From positions 124,001-188,000 of the forward strand of contig ML210165.1 of assembly GCA_004369085.1 (NCBI GenBank): a DNA stretch of 64,000 nt. The letters run 5' to 3'. Below the pieces are notes generated by a model. That model saw only the letters and a list, made by a program, of their open reading frames with translations. It ran no database searches and was not told the DNA's origin. Position 1 is the stretch's first letter. Every line of letters starts with the position of its first letter. Made by a program: the position numbers and the translations under genes. Below, in pieces: positions 46,001-57,604 of the stretch. This DNA is from Coprinopsis marcescibilis. Its lineage: Eukaryota; Basidiomycota; Agaricomycetes; Agaricales; Psathyrellaceae.

Positions 46001-48723
46001 GGTATGTTCACTTTTTCTATGCCTCTTGTGTTTGAAACATTTTGACGCATGGCATTCTCCCCTCAACTAGGTTGCCAGCCCCCCGCCATCTTCCCCTGGT
46101 AACAATGTACATTCGCCTTCCCGCGACCAACACCAGAGGCCCGCAGTCAATCACAGCGCCGACCTTCAAACTTCGTTGTCTGCTCCGGTCTTGGCGCCTT
46201 CTTTGTCGTCATCCTCTATCGATAGAGAAACTGGGCTACGTCGCAACCTCACTCAGGTTCTTTTCGGGGGTCAAGAAGAGGAGAATAGGGAATCCGTCAC
46301 TCCATCATCACCAACCCCAGCATCTGCAACCGCGTTGTCTGGCCCTCTACCTGATATAGTTGTTGGGAGCGCAATAGCAGAAACCAGTATCACGGAGCTA
46401 CTGCAAAGCGTCAGCTATTCTCCAGAGGCAACCTCCCACCCACGATCACCAACTTCTCCATCTGCGTATCTTCTCAACCGCAATCCATCAACAACACGGC
46501 TGGGCCACCAGTCGCCACAGGAACAGGCTGCTTTAGCTTTTGAAATGCAACAGAAGGTCCAAGCAGCAACCCTGGCCTTGAGGAAGCCATCGTCGAATGA
46601 AGGCATAGGTCAACACACGGCTCTGCCTCGCAAACGCATCGACCCTAGCAAAATATCAGGGCCTACGCTTGTCTCAGCATCAACGAGCGTCGATGCCATC
46701 CCCCTTAAAACGCCTTCCTTGACTTCAAACACCAGCTCGGGGAGTTTGAAGATTGGTTCTAGATTTAGGAAGTTGAGGGGAAGTTTACGGGCGGCAAAAC
46801 CCGCTGCAACAATCGACGAGAATGGGGCTTCCCCTGCAGATAGCACTTCTCCGGCTGCTCAAGTTGCTACGTACGATCATGAGAAACTGAAAGCGGCGAG
46901 TGGGCCGAACTCTTCAGGTGCTGCTGAAGCCACCAGATACAAAATCCCCGTTCCAAGTCCCCCTGCTTCCGCGGGCCCTGGATTGAAGGGTTTCATGGCA
47001 AGATTCAGGACCAAACGCGCAACGGATATACCCCAGTCAACTTCCTCTTCGACCCTAGATCATCATCAGGGATCCCCGCAACTCCCTCTTTCCCCCATGT
47101 CTCCTCTATCGAAACACTTCCCAATCAGTCCCACTACTCCAAATCAATTCTCATCCAACCAGTACAACGCAGATTCAGGATACACCGTGACTACCCCTAG
47201 GCAGGAGCATCACCGTCTCCAGGCTCCTTCTTCACCCCTATCACAGCAAAACCACATTGTCCCCGATTCTCCTCCAGGCGGTGATTCAGAAGCACTCCAG
47301 CAATTCTTAGCAGCTGCTACGAAGATTGGTATTGATCACTCTGCTTTGAACGACTTTTTGGCTCGTTCAGGGTCAGTTTCCTCCCGCAACCTGCTGAATC
47401 ACTCGGGCCCAGTATTGAACTCTGGGCCTAACCAAGGACATCCAAATGCGTATTCCGGCGACTCTCACCTCGCGGTCCCAATACAACAACCGAACCTATC
47501 GTCCAGTAGCGGTTCGGATCACACTGCCACCCCAGCCATGTTCAGCACTTCTCAATCATCTGTGACAAGCAATAACGGAGATTTATACGGCGAAGAAGGC
47601 ATGGGGGCTGAAGAAGGTTTCGATCGCAGGGCGTCTACTAAGCGACCAGAGCACCTTCGTAAGCAGCGAGACACCGCTGCCAATGCCGTCGTTCGTCGCA
47701 CACTTATTTTCATCGATCCCAGGCAGTCTACAGTGGACCATGGTGGGGTTTTGAGAAGGTCTTCTACCAAGCGTCGCAGAACCAGCGTACAATCGGTGTC
47801 TAATCGTTCTGTTCACGACCGTGTACCAACACCACCGCCTTCAAAAACGCCGATAGGAAAGCGCTTCTCTCATGACGGCTCTCCTCCGGTCCCACAGCTC
47901 CCACAGTCGCTCGGGGGACAAGCAGAGAATCTCCTTCCTGTTCCACCTGGTGGTTTCGGCAATCCTCAATCGGGTGCTTACGACTCAGTGTGCGTTTCTT
48001 TATCTCTCGCTCGGGCGAACTCCAATGACGGGATCTCAATAGATACGAGTTGTATGGCGACAGTAGGGTCCCTAGTATGATGGTTGACTCGTCTGGCCAA
48101 GGTGACGCAGCACATGCCGAGTCTGGGACCGGTGTTGAAGTGATAGAGTTGGCAAACGGAGAAACAATATGGTAAGAACGTGGTTCTCGTGTGTATGTTA
48201 TCCGATCGTTCTCACACCAAACCTTTGCAGGAAAATTGTTAATGGTTTACGAGACGACGATGATGAATCGGTCTATACGGGTCGAAATAGCGTTTCATCA
48301 GAATATTCCACTCGTGAAACCACCGAGGGTCTCCAAGTATTTGTGAAAGAACATGTCCGCGCGGGGTCAAAAGGCAGCAATTCCTCGTTTGTGTCTCGGA
48401 AAAAGGGCAATGGAGGGAAAGCCCGTCCCGAGACAAAGGTGAACTTTATCTCTTAGCGCCCATGGAACACCCATCTGATCGAGTTCTTCCAGGTTATGTA
48501 TAGTTCACCGGAGCAGGTAGCTCACCTGATTGAGCAGCTTTCTCATGGTATGGAGGCTGGATCCTTCAACTTCCTGCCATACCGCGATTCTGGCTCTAGT
48601 TCTGGACCACGCTCCTCCGCAGGGCTGGGACATTCTGCGACATCATCGTTAGCAGCCAACGAAATTACCTGGACAATGAAAGAGATTGACCACATGCTAA
48701 CAACCATGGGCCCGAGATCTTAA
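43049..48723 (+). CDS. Large Ser/Pro-rich conserved basidiomycete protein
   Basis: A protein of roughly 1650 residues from at least eight exons; I do not recognise its function. The start is a short exon (MHRFR, 43049-43062), then after a 287-nt intron KKSDVKRSQAPVLDAE. A conserved-looking N-terminal block follows: DLSRRFSLLRTPTGDPVTVDD, LRTKFAEHRAKG and EEEEEMLLSTLSRLR. A second block reads SMAEYRLQKSLGPAGLKRAS, DAVNSILVEAGMAIS and PLNVTPGYIPGMPRPMTPRD. The middle is Ser/Pro/Thr-rich with many SP sites and an EDDWDAEEIIKGYAGLKKTDF patch. The C-terminus is again ordered: VIELANGETIWKIVNGLRDDD, ESVYTGRNS, VMYSSPEQVAHLIEQLS, and GSFNFLPY before TMKEIDHMLTTMGPRS. SP-rich spacers between ordered patches suggest a phosphorylated scaffold, perhaps in polarity; this is inference. 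Confidence 0.8.
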
Positions 48724-48952
48724 TAACGTTACTCTATCGCTTTCCTCCTTTGTTGGATAACTAGTTTTCTGTTCTTTTGCTTGTTTTATTCGTTGCGTTA
48801 TTGTGATATCCTTGAATGTTATCTGTCCGTATGCGATATAAAGTTAATAAATAATGGGGTCCGTATAGACATATCGAGAGCAAAATGACGAAAGCGCTGA
48901 ACAAAGCAAGGAATGAAAAAAGTGGTCGTGTGGGCATGCGGTCGGAAGGATC
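48724..48952. other. Convergent 3' region
   Basis: 229 bp between the stop of the Ser-rich gene and the stop of the DUF6593 gene; 3' untranslated sequence only. Confidence 0.5.
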
Positions 48953-49728
48953 TTATACACCGTGGAGGTCTATCCATCGGTTTATACACAAGGCAAGCAA
49001 CGAGTCAACCAATAGAGATTCGTTAATGAACGTGTACTGCATCAGTCCGTGCGATGGACCGACAACGGTAGCTTGTGCATATCGGCGAAACACCGCGATC
49101 CTGATGCTGGTACCGGCCGAATATAGCTGCAAGCGTGAGGCGCATGAGATAAGGACGGGCCCGGACTCTGAGAGAGGGGGGAAATTTAGGCTCTCACATC
49201 GTACGACGTTGGCACTTCTCGTAGGCGGCGCCACTCGTAGCGCCTGCCATCTGTAGCAACGAATGCTCGAGACCTGCAGGATGGGGACAAAATGAGGCGT
49301 TTGGGATGGGTAACGACGTCAGTGGCGACCAATGGGAAAAGGTCGCGTTTATTGCTTACAATGGGCAAGACCCTGGAAGGACAAAATGCGACATGGGGAC
49401 TTGTCTGTTGGAGCCAACGATTGTGATGTTGCCTAGGTGGTTTCCTGGGCTCCATTCAAGTGAGGCGCATAGTTGCTCTGAGCCATTCTTGTAGACCTGT
49501 CGAGGCGAAAGCAAAGAAACTAGCCCGTGAGCGTCTTCCGTAAATTATGCGGCTGTTGGGGGGACTGCAGACTTTGCTCACCGTTGTTTTGATGGATGGT
49601 GACATGAGCTGCTGCCTCTCCCTCGTCTCAAAGCTAAAGTAGATGGGCTTTACGTCTTCCCCTATGACAATGCAGGAGCGTGGGTCGTCGCGGCCGGTGA
49701 AAAATAGGTCGTAAGTCGTAGCAACCAT
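48953..49728 (-). CDS. DUF6593 domain protein
   Basis: Matches the layout of the DUF6593 family, common in mushrooms and of unknown function. The spliced protein begins MVATTYDLFFTGRDDPRSC, then VIGEDVKPIYFSFET. The second exon gives VYKNGSEQLCASLEWSPG and HLGNITIVGSNRQVPMSHF, and a third gives RAFVATDGRRYEWRRLREVP. A donor in the Tyr-Asp codons after VPTSYD leads to a last exon beginning LYSAGTSIRIAVFRRYAQ and ending RWIDLHGV at 48953. Without that last intron the frame would stop after YDVRA at 49186. The lipocalin-like beta pattern, a Gly-Ser loop and the RRYEW(R/K)R motif are what I used. The minus-strand start ATG at 49728 is the first in frame. Confidence 0.7.
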
Positions 49729-50195
49729 GATCAAGAAGACGCGGAAAGCAGCATGAACAGAGGAGGAAGTGATTGAGGTTCCCGTGTTCTTTTATAACAT
49801 GGGGAGCGTTGCTCTGGCTCCCGTGATTAGCGCGTCTCGGGTCCATGGGAATATTTCATCGATAGTGGCGCAGGAAGAGAAGCTTGAGGGAAAGTATACG
49901 CGGATGATATTCTCGCAACGGAATTGCGAGTCTATTAGCAGTTGCTCTGGTCATTTCAGAGGAAGACATGTCAAAATGTGCCACTGCCACTGAAAGCCTA
50001 AAACAAGTCCATTTACCGAGGCATTTCCTTTTTCGGTAACAGCTGTCTGTCCAAACCACGTTTTCGCCACGTGCAAGTCCAGGCGCTTAAGACCGAGGAG
50101 ACAATGAGGTTGCAGGGAATAGAGAACGTAGTAAATCCCAAAGCTTTCAAGAAAAAACAAGATACGGTCCAAATGTCAATATAAACCCAGCATAA
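49729..50195. other. Intergenic region between DUF6593 and BTB genes
   Basis: 467 bp holding the promoter of the DUF6593 gene and the 3' end of the BTB-domain gene. No other gene is seen. Confidence 0.45.
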
Positions 50196-51646
50196 CTACG
50201 AATTGACCTTCCACAATTGCCGCTTGCGCATTTTGCGGGTAACATGTACCGTGCTCCCTCCCAGACTGTTGCCGCCAAATGCGAGCACGACAGTTTCTTC
50301 GCCGGATCCTCGAGCAATGCCTCGCTTGCGCAGTTCAATGGCATCCTTTGCAAACTTGAATCGAGACTGATCAGAGCCTAGTTTCCCCGATCATAGTTGT
50401 AAGCATTAAGGGTCTTTATTCACAGTAACGAGAGAAAAGCGTACCGATATTGAACGTTGGGGATTCGACGGCTGTTTTGAACATATCAAAAGGTACCTGT
50501 GCGTACACTTGGAGTAGCACATCACGTCCAGTTCTCCCAGAGGCCTCTGGTTGGGGTTGTCGGACTTCGAGAACCTCGGGTAGGGTAACCACAAGGAAAT
50601 GGAACACGTCGTCTCGCAATCTTTGAGCATAGTGTCCAAAGATTGTGCGCGGAACATCTGGTGTGGCCGAGCCATCGGTTTGGGAAGGGGTCGATTCGAT
50701 AAACTCGAGCCAGGCCCCGATGGTCTCGACAGACAGCGATCTGCGACAAACTTCATAGGCATACTGGCAAAGGTCGTCCATGCCACCCAGCAGGCACCCG
50801 GCGGCTAAGACGGCCCTCGCATTTTCAGGCCTGATAAGGTTCAGCGAGATGGAGGAATAGAGATATCCCAGGGCTATTGAAAGGTGTGTGCTTAAGAAAT
50901 GGACCTTCCAAAAGGATAAAATTTAGGCTCCTGACCTATTGCGAAACCCTGGAAGAAGCTGAGATGAGCTGACAAACTCGGGTGTAAATGGGGTGTAGTT
51001 GACGTACCTCTTGGGTCACCTCGGGCTCATGATCAAGATTGACGTAGATGACTCTTTGTCCCGTGGCTTGTGGCGAGGTGGACATGGAATGCGCGAGATA
51101 TGGCGAGCGGGACAAGATAACTGCGTGTAGACGATACACATTTTGGTGTACGTGCTGAAAAAGAGTGCTGAGAACAGGAATTTGCGCCGAAAACAGAGAA
51201 ACATCCTACCAGTGTGGTGTCTGCGTAATTCTGCCAAAGAGACATGTGCTGTCAAACGTTTTGCGACAGTAAAAGAAGACTGTGGTACGTACTCCTGTTT
51301 GAAAAGCGTGATAAAGGTGGTTCACAATCTGGTCGCTGTGCGAGGGCTGGTATGGACTGTAAAATTTGGGGTAAACGCGTGGTCAACGACTGGCAGGCAT
51401 GGAAGAGGCAAGGCAGATGAAAAGTAAAAGTAAAAGGTGCCGATCTAGGGCTACTAGAGACCAAAGGAAAGGGTATAATGCTCACTGGGAGAAGCCATTA
51501 TGAGGATAACTGGTAGATGCAGGGGAGGTGCCATTTGAGTCGTGGATCTGGGGCGTGGATGGGCCGACCTCGGAGTATGAGCTGGTACCATTTGTATGTG
51601 GAACACGACCATTCGCGGATCCCGATGAAGACGCAGCAGAGCTCAT
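50196..51646 (-). CDS. BTB/POZ-domain protein
   Basis: Splicing joins a Ser/Gly-rich leader (MSSAASSSGSANGRVP...) to HPYQPSHSDQIVNHLYHAFQTG and then to a BTB core: LWQNYADTTLHVHQNVYRLH, AVILSRSPYLAHSMSTSP, and RVIYVNLDHEPEVTQE. A further exon gives ALGYLYSSISLNLIRPENAR, AVLAAGCLLGGMDDLCQYAY, EVCRRSLSVETIGAWLEF and the conserved RTIFGHYAQRLRDDVFHFLV. The last exon ends KFAKDAIELRKRGIARG, HVTRKMRKRQLWKVNS. BTB proteins often act as Cullin-3 substrate adaptors, and the BACK-like helices after the BTB core agree, but the substrate is unknown. A longer in-frame leader starting at 51709 exists and is hydrophobic; I prefer 51646. Confidence 0.83.
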
Positions 51647-51762
51647 AATGGAACAGAATGGGAGATAGAACAAGAAATGCAGGAAAAGGGAGAGATCGTG
51701 AAAGAACAATCCAACCCTTGTGTTTGCGAAATCCTGCTCAGTACAAACACGTCACGCTCCAG

Positions 51763-52741
51763 TCAATTCTCAGCCACACCGCGACAAACTACATTTCGAC
51801 TATATACTGTCCCAAACCTCCCAACACCTTCACAACTGTTCACGAATCCATCCATTAGGTTCGTCTTTACTCCCGCCGCAACAAGTCTCCCAAAAATTGG
51901 CTCATACGTTGGCGGAGGCGACGAATACATCACAACATCTTGTTTTTTCGCGCTTTCACGGATCTTTGTGTTCAGCAGGTCAACCAAAGTTCAACGTTTA
52001 TCATCGAACTAGTCACGGCATACCATGTGGGATCGGTCAGAAGCAAAGCTGTCGAGGTACTCTTGCGCATCAACGACTCTAAAGCAGCTGTTACTCTCGC
52101 TCACATAAGCTGGCTCACAACTAAACCCATGTCTGACGTCGTATGACCTTACCTTTCATACTCTGGCAAAATGTCTTCGGGAAACGTCAATTTCAAGTAT
52201 TCTGTACGATTAAAATCCCTCGTTTAGCGGATGATGATGTCAAGTATGAGCACATCAGGTCGAGACAAAACCCACCTTCCCAGGGACAAGGAACTGGAAG
52301 CCTGGTGTCGAAATCATAAAGCCAGGTCATTCGCGGAGGATCATCTGCTTCTTCGTTATTACGTCCATGGAGTCCTTCGTCTTCCTCGACCTCTCGGGGC
52401 TTGAGAATAAGGATGACATGATAGTCCCAGATCACTGGGAGCTCCTCCTTTCTTGCACTCTTCTGCGTGAACAGGGCGACCTAAAAGCCATATTATGTTA
52501 CTTCTCGAGTCCTTCACCCGTCTTTTCGGTCCCCTCTCGCAAGAACCTCGCAGAAAACGGGATGGAAAGTGTCCAATGGAGGACGTACTTGCTGATCAGC
52601 ATTTGAGACAAACACGACCTTCGCATCCCACTTTTCCGCTATTTCCGGAATGGAGGTGAAATCCCGGCAAAGGAGGTAGATGTTTTCTTCGCAGTAGCAA
52701 CTGGTGTATATGGCTTTGGGAGGCAGAGCGGGCGGTCGCAT
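51763..52741 (-). CDS. NTAQ1: Protein N-terminal glutamine amidohydrolase (NTAQ1)
   Basis: Deamidates N-terminal Gln to Glu, the first step that feeds such proteins into the Arg/N-degron pathway. All three catalytic positions are readable: the Cys in YTSCYCEENIYLLC, the His in IWDYHVILIL and the Asp in WLYDFDTRLPVPCPW. Other family blocks are AKVVFVSNADQQ, YLKLTFPEDILPEYER and RVVDAQEYLDSFASDRSHM. The last exon ends VMYSSPPPTYEPIFG and TNLMDGFVN, where the family has the conserved N-L-M end. The acceptor of this last exon is uncertain; one before IRESAKKQ keeps frame. Baker's yeast lacks NTAQ1 and uses Nta1 instead. The gene stops 117 bp before the BTB start on the same strand. Confidence 0.9.
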
Positions 52742-54298
52742 TGGATTGGATTAGGCTCGAGTGTGGTCTCCGACGTCGTCGTCGTCGTGGTCAAAAACGC
52801 GTCTAGGCTCAAAGCCTACCATATGCCGCACTGCGCACTTGCGCAGGCGTGCACCCATCCATCCAGTAAAAGCCACCACGCCGAGTCCAAACGTTCACAC
52901 TCCAGTTTTAAGAAGCGTTGCATTTCGTATGGCCAGTATCCGGATACAGCCTGCAAGATTATCGGGAGGATTCCATCTTCATCTTCATCAGTAGCTCATG
53001 GTGTGCAGCTGCCAACCCCCACAAGAGTGCAGCAGGGTGATAAATCTTCGTCGAAACGCAATAAAAAAGCGCGGATTAGCCGTCTCGGATCTATATCCGC
53101 GTTGTCGCACTCTCTCTCTTGGTTGTCATCTGTTGTGCTATCGTGTGCAGCGTCCTTTGTCCAGAACCTCCCAATGGAACATACCCCAGTCGGCCGATCA
53201 GAAAAGAAGAGAACGAAGACATCTGGGGAAGGGGACTTGTAGGGACTTGTAGAAAGAATTCTTTCGAGGTTTGAAGGCCGGAGAACCTCCGTGCGGTCTC
53301 CAGCAGCCTCAGCCAGCCTCCATCGTATCTGACACCGCTGCATCTCTATGCGATCAACGTGAAATAGAGAACAGAATCACGGATTATCTTGGGAGGGCTT
53401 GGAAGCCGCCGTGTTTCGGAAGATGCTTACGTGGTTTGTTCAATGTTGTCCAGGTCTATGTATATCTGAGAATGATAAGACAGTTAACCACTCTCGCTTT
53501 GTGACCAGTTGACCCCCGCCGGCCTCTGCGATCGCCTGTAAACCGTTCAATGGAAAACTCAAAAGCTTGGACCGTATTCCAGATCAAAAACAAGCGCAAT
53601 TGAAATGTTATACATAGATTTTGAATTGCAGAGTCTGGTATATGAATTGGGTTGGTATCTTGGATATACAGAATACATATGACAAGGGCGCCTAAAAGTA
53701 CATGTGCAACAACTGGTGCGAATAGATTGAAAATCAAAACTCGACCGGTACAGGAACACGAGAATCAAACCCATCCTCCTGTGTAGCGTTTGGGCTCATT
53801 TGGGCTGATACAAAGGAAGCTCCGGTGACCTATGCCAGCGGGAAAACCTTGAGACGAGATGCGGGTCGGTGCGGGTAGGTGCGGGTGAAAGCTGAAGGAA
53901 GGCTTCGGAAGTGCAAATGCGGGGAAGGGGCGCAAATCGAGCGGGGAAAGGAGTATCGTTTCGCCGCGAGGACACTAAGAGAACGCTGGGGACTGCTTGG
54001 AAGATGTGGGCGGATATCTGTGGTATGTAGCTCGTGCCGCACGTTGTCAGGCGTGAAGCGCACAAGGGCGCGACGAACACCCGTGCCATGGCACTTACTA
54101 AAGCCTGTTGGAGCATCCCACAGACTCCGTGTCGATCGAGGATGTCGGTTTATGGAGCGAAGAGCAGAGGGACGTCCCCGCAACAGGGGGGAGACAGTAG
54201 ACCCGAGGGCATCGTAGTTGAGAGCACAATGACAGTCGAACGACATTTTGCGGTGTGGGCCCGGCGCCCACGTTTGACAGAGACGTGCCAGGTGCCTG
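52742..54298. other. Gene-poor region of 1.5 kb
   Basis: A plus-strand frame of 159 codons (52763-53242, first ATG at 52823) gives a basic, Ser-rich translation with one hydrophobic patch. A minus-strand frame at 54324-53830 is His/Pro/Arg-rich. Neither shows a family motif, so I call neither. Part of the left end is the NTAQ1 promoter. Confidence 0.4.
53861..53887. repeat. Three 10-bp GC-rich tandem units
   Basis: GCGGGTCGGT, GCGGGTAGGT and GCGGGTGAAA stand head to tail with a 10-bp period. It is a short minisatellite-like array with one variable base per unit. Confidence 0.7.
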
Positions 54299-54814
54299 TC
54301 ACCGCAAAGAATAGATAAGATCAAACATATCTTGTAGGCCTGGAAATGAGGACAAGATTAGGGAAGGCTATTTTAAGAAACCTGAAAGGGGATTGCGCTT
54401 ACGGGAGAGATCCACGAGTGGAACGGTGAAAGCTCGTTTCCTGTGGCAGGAAACGGCAGGGCATGCAAATTACTTGCCGACGCCGTATGCAACTTTCTTC
54501 TTCAGAATCAGTTCCGGCGAGGACGCGTCGCCGCGATGGAAGGGCACAAAGATGGGCTTAGAAGCGGCGGAACCACGTTGAGGTTGGGGCGAGTAAAGCG
54601 GGCTATGTGGTCCATTAGAAGGTGTGGACGCGCCGCTACTCGATTGAGAAGTAGGGCAGTATTGGGGGTAATGGGATTGAGGTTGGCGGGTGGAAGAGAA
54701 TTGCATGGGGTACAACGATGGGCGGGGAGTGTCAGGGATGATGCCAGAGTTGTTGGTGAAGGGGTGCGTTGCAAAGGGGTCGAAAGATCCCAGCGTAGAT
54801 GATTGTTGGGTCAT
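54299..54814 (-). CDS. Small Ser/Pro-rich hypothetical protein
   Basis: The first exon encodes about 110 residues with a Ser/Pro/Gln-rich body, starting MTQQSSTLGSFDPFATHPF. It ends with an ordered KPIFVPFHRGDASSPELILKK segment. The frame then stops at VAYGVGK unless two introns are used. The first would be only 36 nt (GTAATT..CACAG) and the second about 60 nt, leading to KRAFTVPLVDLSR and LQDMFDLIYSLR with a stop at 54299. I do not know the family. The KPIFVPF...SPEL...KKK patch looks like a conserved short segment, so a real gene is likely, but the 3' exons are uncertain. Confidence 0.5.
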
Positions 54815-56217
54815 GGCGAGTAGTACGAAGTTGGTAGGAGGGATGCAAAAGATGAGGTTGTCTGTGGAGAAGCTGGACGAATTGAGGAAAGGGAGAGACG
54901 AAAGAATGGTCCTTATATAGCGGGACCAGATAGTTTCACCCGAAACTATGGGTCTGGCTGCGTGTTACCGGAATAGGATTCTCGGAGAGCCGGAGATGAT
55001 AGGATGTGGAGGTTTCGGACTGTGAATAGTACAGCGGGGAATCCTAAGGAGGTGCCAAACCACCATGAAAACATGAATTCCTAGAGATTCCTGGGTGATC
55101 GTTGCCTTCGCATGAGATTCCCCGCGATCTCGATCTTGTCCTGGGTAATCGTCGGTACATGCCTTCCAAATCCACTCTGAGTAAACACGTGTTTGGCCCA
55201 CTTCTATGCTTCCGCTCAAGTCATATAGTGGATTTCTGTAAAAAGCTTGTTTTATAAAAGTACCCACCTTTCTCCACAGGGACGAAGAGGATGACGCTGA
55301 TGACGAACGGGGGTTAAATGTTATAAACTGCTCGAAGAGAGACCAGGCAAATCTTACTTGCCTTTGCACACCACATTCGGTTCACCTGAGCCGGGCCGGA
55401 GGATGTGCACTGAACGCATTCGAAATTGTATTTGCTGTCGGTTACAGGCCCATTCGAGTACCATCTGACCAGCAAATCCGACATTGTGGCCCTTGTATGA
55501 ACTCGCATGTCTCCATTCGAACAGAACCTGATCCATTAATCTGAACATGGGTTAGTGGACATGGAAGGCAGTTTGAAAGCAGGGCGATGAGTGTCCAATA
55601 CTCGGAAACAATCAGTTTCCAGCTTGACATGGCCCTGAGCAATCGGTAGTTGCGAGCTTTTAATGGATGAGGAACTAGTTATCGTTGAACCCTGAAGATT
55701 AAGCTTCATGCAAGCCGTCACTCCTCCTCGACGTATGTATACGGACCGGGTTAAACGGTGTCTGCGTACATCCGCCAAGGTTGCTCGGTTCGAAGGGAGA
55801 AAGAGCTCCAAAGCCGCTCCTTGCCGTCGTGTAAAATGGGAATTATGCCCTTCATAAGACAGAGTTGTTTCGAACGGACATGGGAATGGGATTGAGCAAA
55901 TGGATTTCGCTTGCCACAAGGCTGATTGTGGCTGGCGATATTTTGATCAATATTACCATGATGATAAAGACTTTTGAGTTGACGGAGTCACTAGACCACA
56001 AGAGCTTCGCGGAAGAAGGGAGCTGTTTGAAAGTACCTTCGCGTCTGTCGTGGGAGTCCAGATGTCACAGATAAGAAGACAGTAACAGCCACAGGCCAGA
56101 TATTCAAAGGTCCGCGAGGCTGGGCTTCGTAAAGCTCAGGGTGATGCCTCTTCCAAGTCCGATTGTTATGCTTTGAAAGAACGATACAATGACCGCGATA
56201 GGCATTCGGGCTGAGTC
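54815..56217. other. Gene-poor region of 1.4 kb upstream of ATP12's 3' end
   Basis: Several minus-strand open frames (55919-55536, 55548-55354, 55369-54965) overlap in a way that could be exons of an unrecognised gene. Their translations include two Cys-rich patches (QCRICW; ECVQC) but no consistent joined frame that I can defend. The left part is the promoter of the small Ser/Pro-rich gene. Confidence 0.35.
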
Positions 56218-57366
56218 TACGATTGCCTCGATAACAGAAGTGATGCACTTCCGAGTTGACGTCTGACGTCTTGGTAGTCTACGTCGTGGGCTAGAAATGG
56301 GGTAAGAACAAATACAGCGAGTTGAATAATAGAGTCGCGGTGACGCACTGTCTTCGACTTCACCCCATCTTTCGATTTGACTGTCGACTTCGACGGAAGC
56401 GACGCGGGCAGCTTCCTCTACGGATAGATGCTTTTTGACGAGGGCTAGGGCAATAATTAAGGATTTTGTAGTCAAGGCCGCACGTTCAAGCGCTAATTGC
56501 CGGGATGAGCACCCTGTGGTTAACGGATGTTTTTGCACAGAACCCACCTGCAAGTTCCCATACGTCAAGGGATGAGAGGACTTTTTCAATCTTGTCTTTA
56601 GTGGCTTGTGGTTGCTTCACCGAGAGGATGGAGTTCGAGACTTTGAGCTCAACCCCAAAGGTTTCACGAGTCCAATCTAACAAAGGGACCCAATATTTCG
56701 TCTGCAAGCGCTCCAATGGCTCAGGCTGGTCGTGGAAGAAACTGAAAAAGGATCAGCTAGTCGGAAGGTTGCACGCCACGTTTCAATTTACCAAACGGTG
56801 TCAGTATCCAAGAAGTTCAGCAGCGTCTTCTCCACGCCTTGACGGGTGGTTTCCTCGGAGAAATTGTCGATAGTTCTTGATATTAATGAGGTCTGTGACA
56901 AGCCATGAGTATTAACACAAGTTTCCAGAAACTAAAATCGGTACAATTGGCAGAGCAAATGGCTTGATAATTTTTTCTTGATTATCCCATTCTGTCGCAA
57001 CGAGTGCGGCGAGGAGTTTCTGGTCCGGCTCAAGAAGTAGAGTGTTTCCTTCTGGTGTTTTCACGGCTCGCTTGTCGAGGGTAACAACCAAGTTATTTCC
57101 CCTCTTTTCAATCCCGACATCCTTCCAGAAGCGCTTCATGGTAAGCTCAGCCTCTATCAATAACATAGAGAATCAGTCAAAAATTACTGCACTGACCATT
57201 GAATTCGAGTTAGCTTACTGTTGGTCTCTGTCTGCGCGGGTCCATCCAGTGGAGCCGTTGAGGTACTGGAATTCCATCGTCGTCGTGCACATCCGTTAAG
57301 TAGGGACCTCGGCCAGCGAGTGTTGCGGCATAATTGGAGCATTGTTGAATTCCTGAGCGCAGACAT
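56218..57366 (-). CDS. ATP12: Mitochondrial F1-ATPase assembly factor ATP12
   Basis: Chaperone that binds free F1 alpha subunits in the mitochondrial matrix and hands them on for hexamer assembly. The first exon encodes a typical matrix-targeting leader (MSALRNSTMLQLCRNTRWPR, then ARRRWNSS). Next: MKRFWKDVGIEKRGNNLVV, LDKRAVKTPEGNTL, LLAALVATEWDNQEKIIKP, TSLISRTIDNF and NFLDTDTV. The C-terminal block gives FFHDQPEPLERLQTKYW, PLLDWTRETFGVELKVS, SLIIALALVKKHLSVEEAAR, EVDSQIERWGEVEDTHDVDY and QDVRRQLGSASLLLS before the stop at 56218. The terminal region with WGEVED...D is diagnostic of ATP12. Its promoter is shared with MSH3. Confidence 0.94.
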
Positions 57367-57604
57367 CGAGTTCAAGGTTGTGACGTCGCCAATTCGCGTC
57401 AAAACGCGCTGTTCCCGATTTCAGCCTCCGACGCAAAATCACCATCATGTGACTGGCGGACCGCGGCACCGTGCGGCGCGCTGTGTCGTGTTCTGATTCT
57501 AATTTAGAGCAACGCGCCCTTTGCCACCGAACCACGACCTGTCACAGTCTCCTGGTGAGAGCCAGCGGGTTTTCATTTCTCTTATCTTTAATCTCGAATG
57601 CACC
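57367..57604. promoter_or_regulatory. Bidirectional promoter ATP12/MSH3
   Basis: 238 bp between divergent start codons. GC-rich near 57460-57480 and without an evident TATA box, as is usual for housekeeping genes. Confidence 0.6.

Noticed and set aside
53830..54324. 164-codon minus-strand frame
   Set aside because: Arg/Pro/His-rich in a GC-rich stretch, with no motif.
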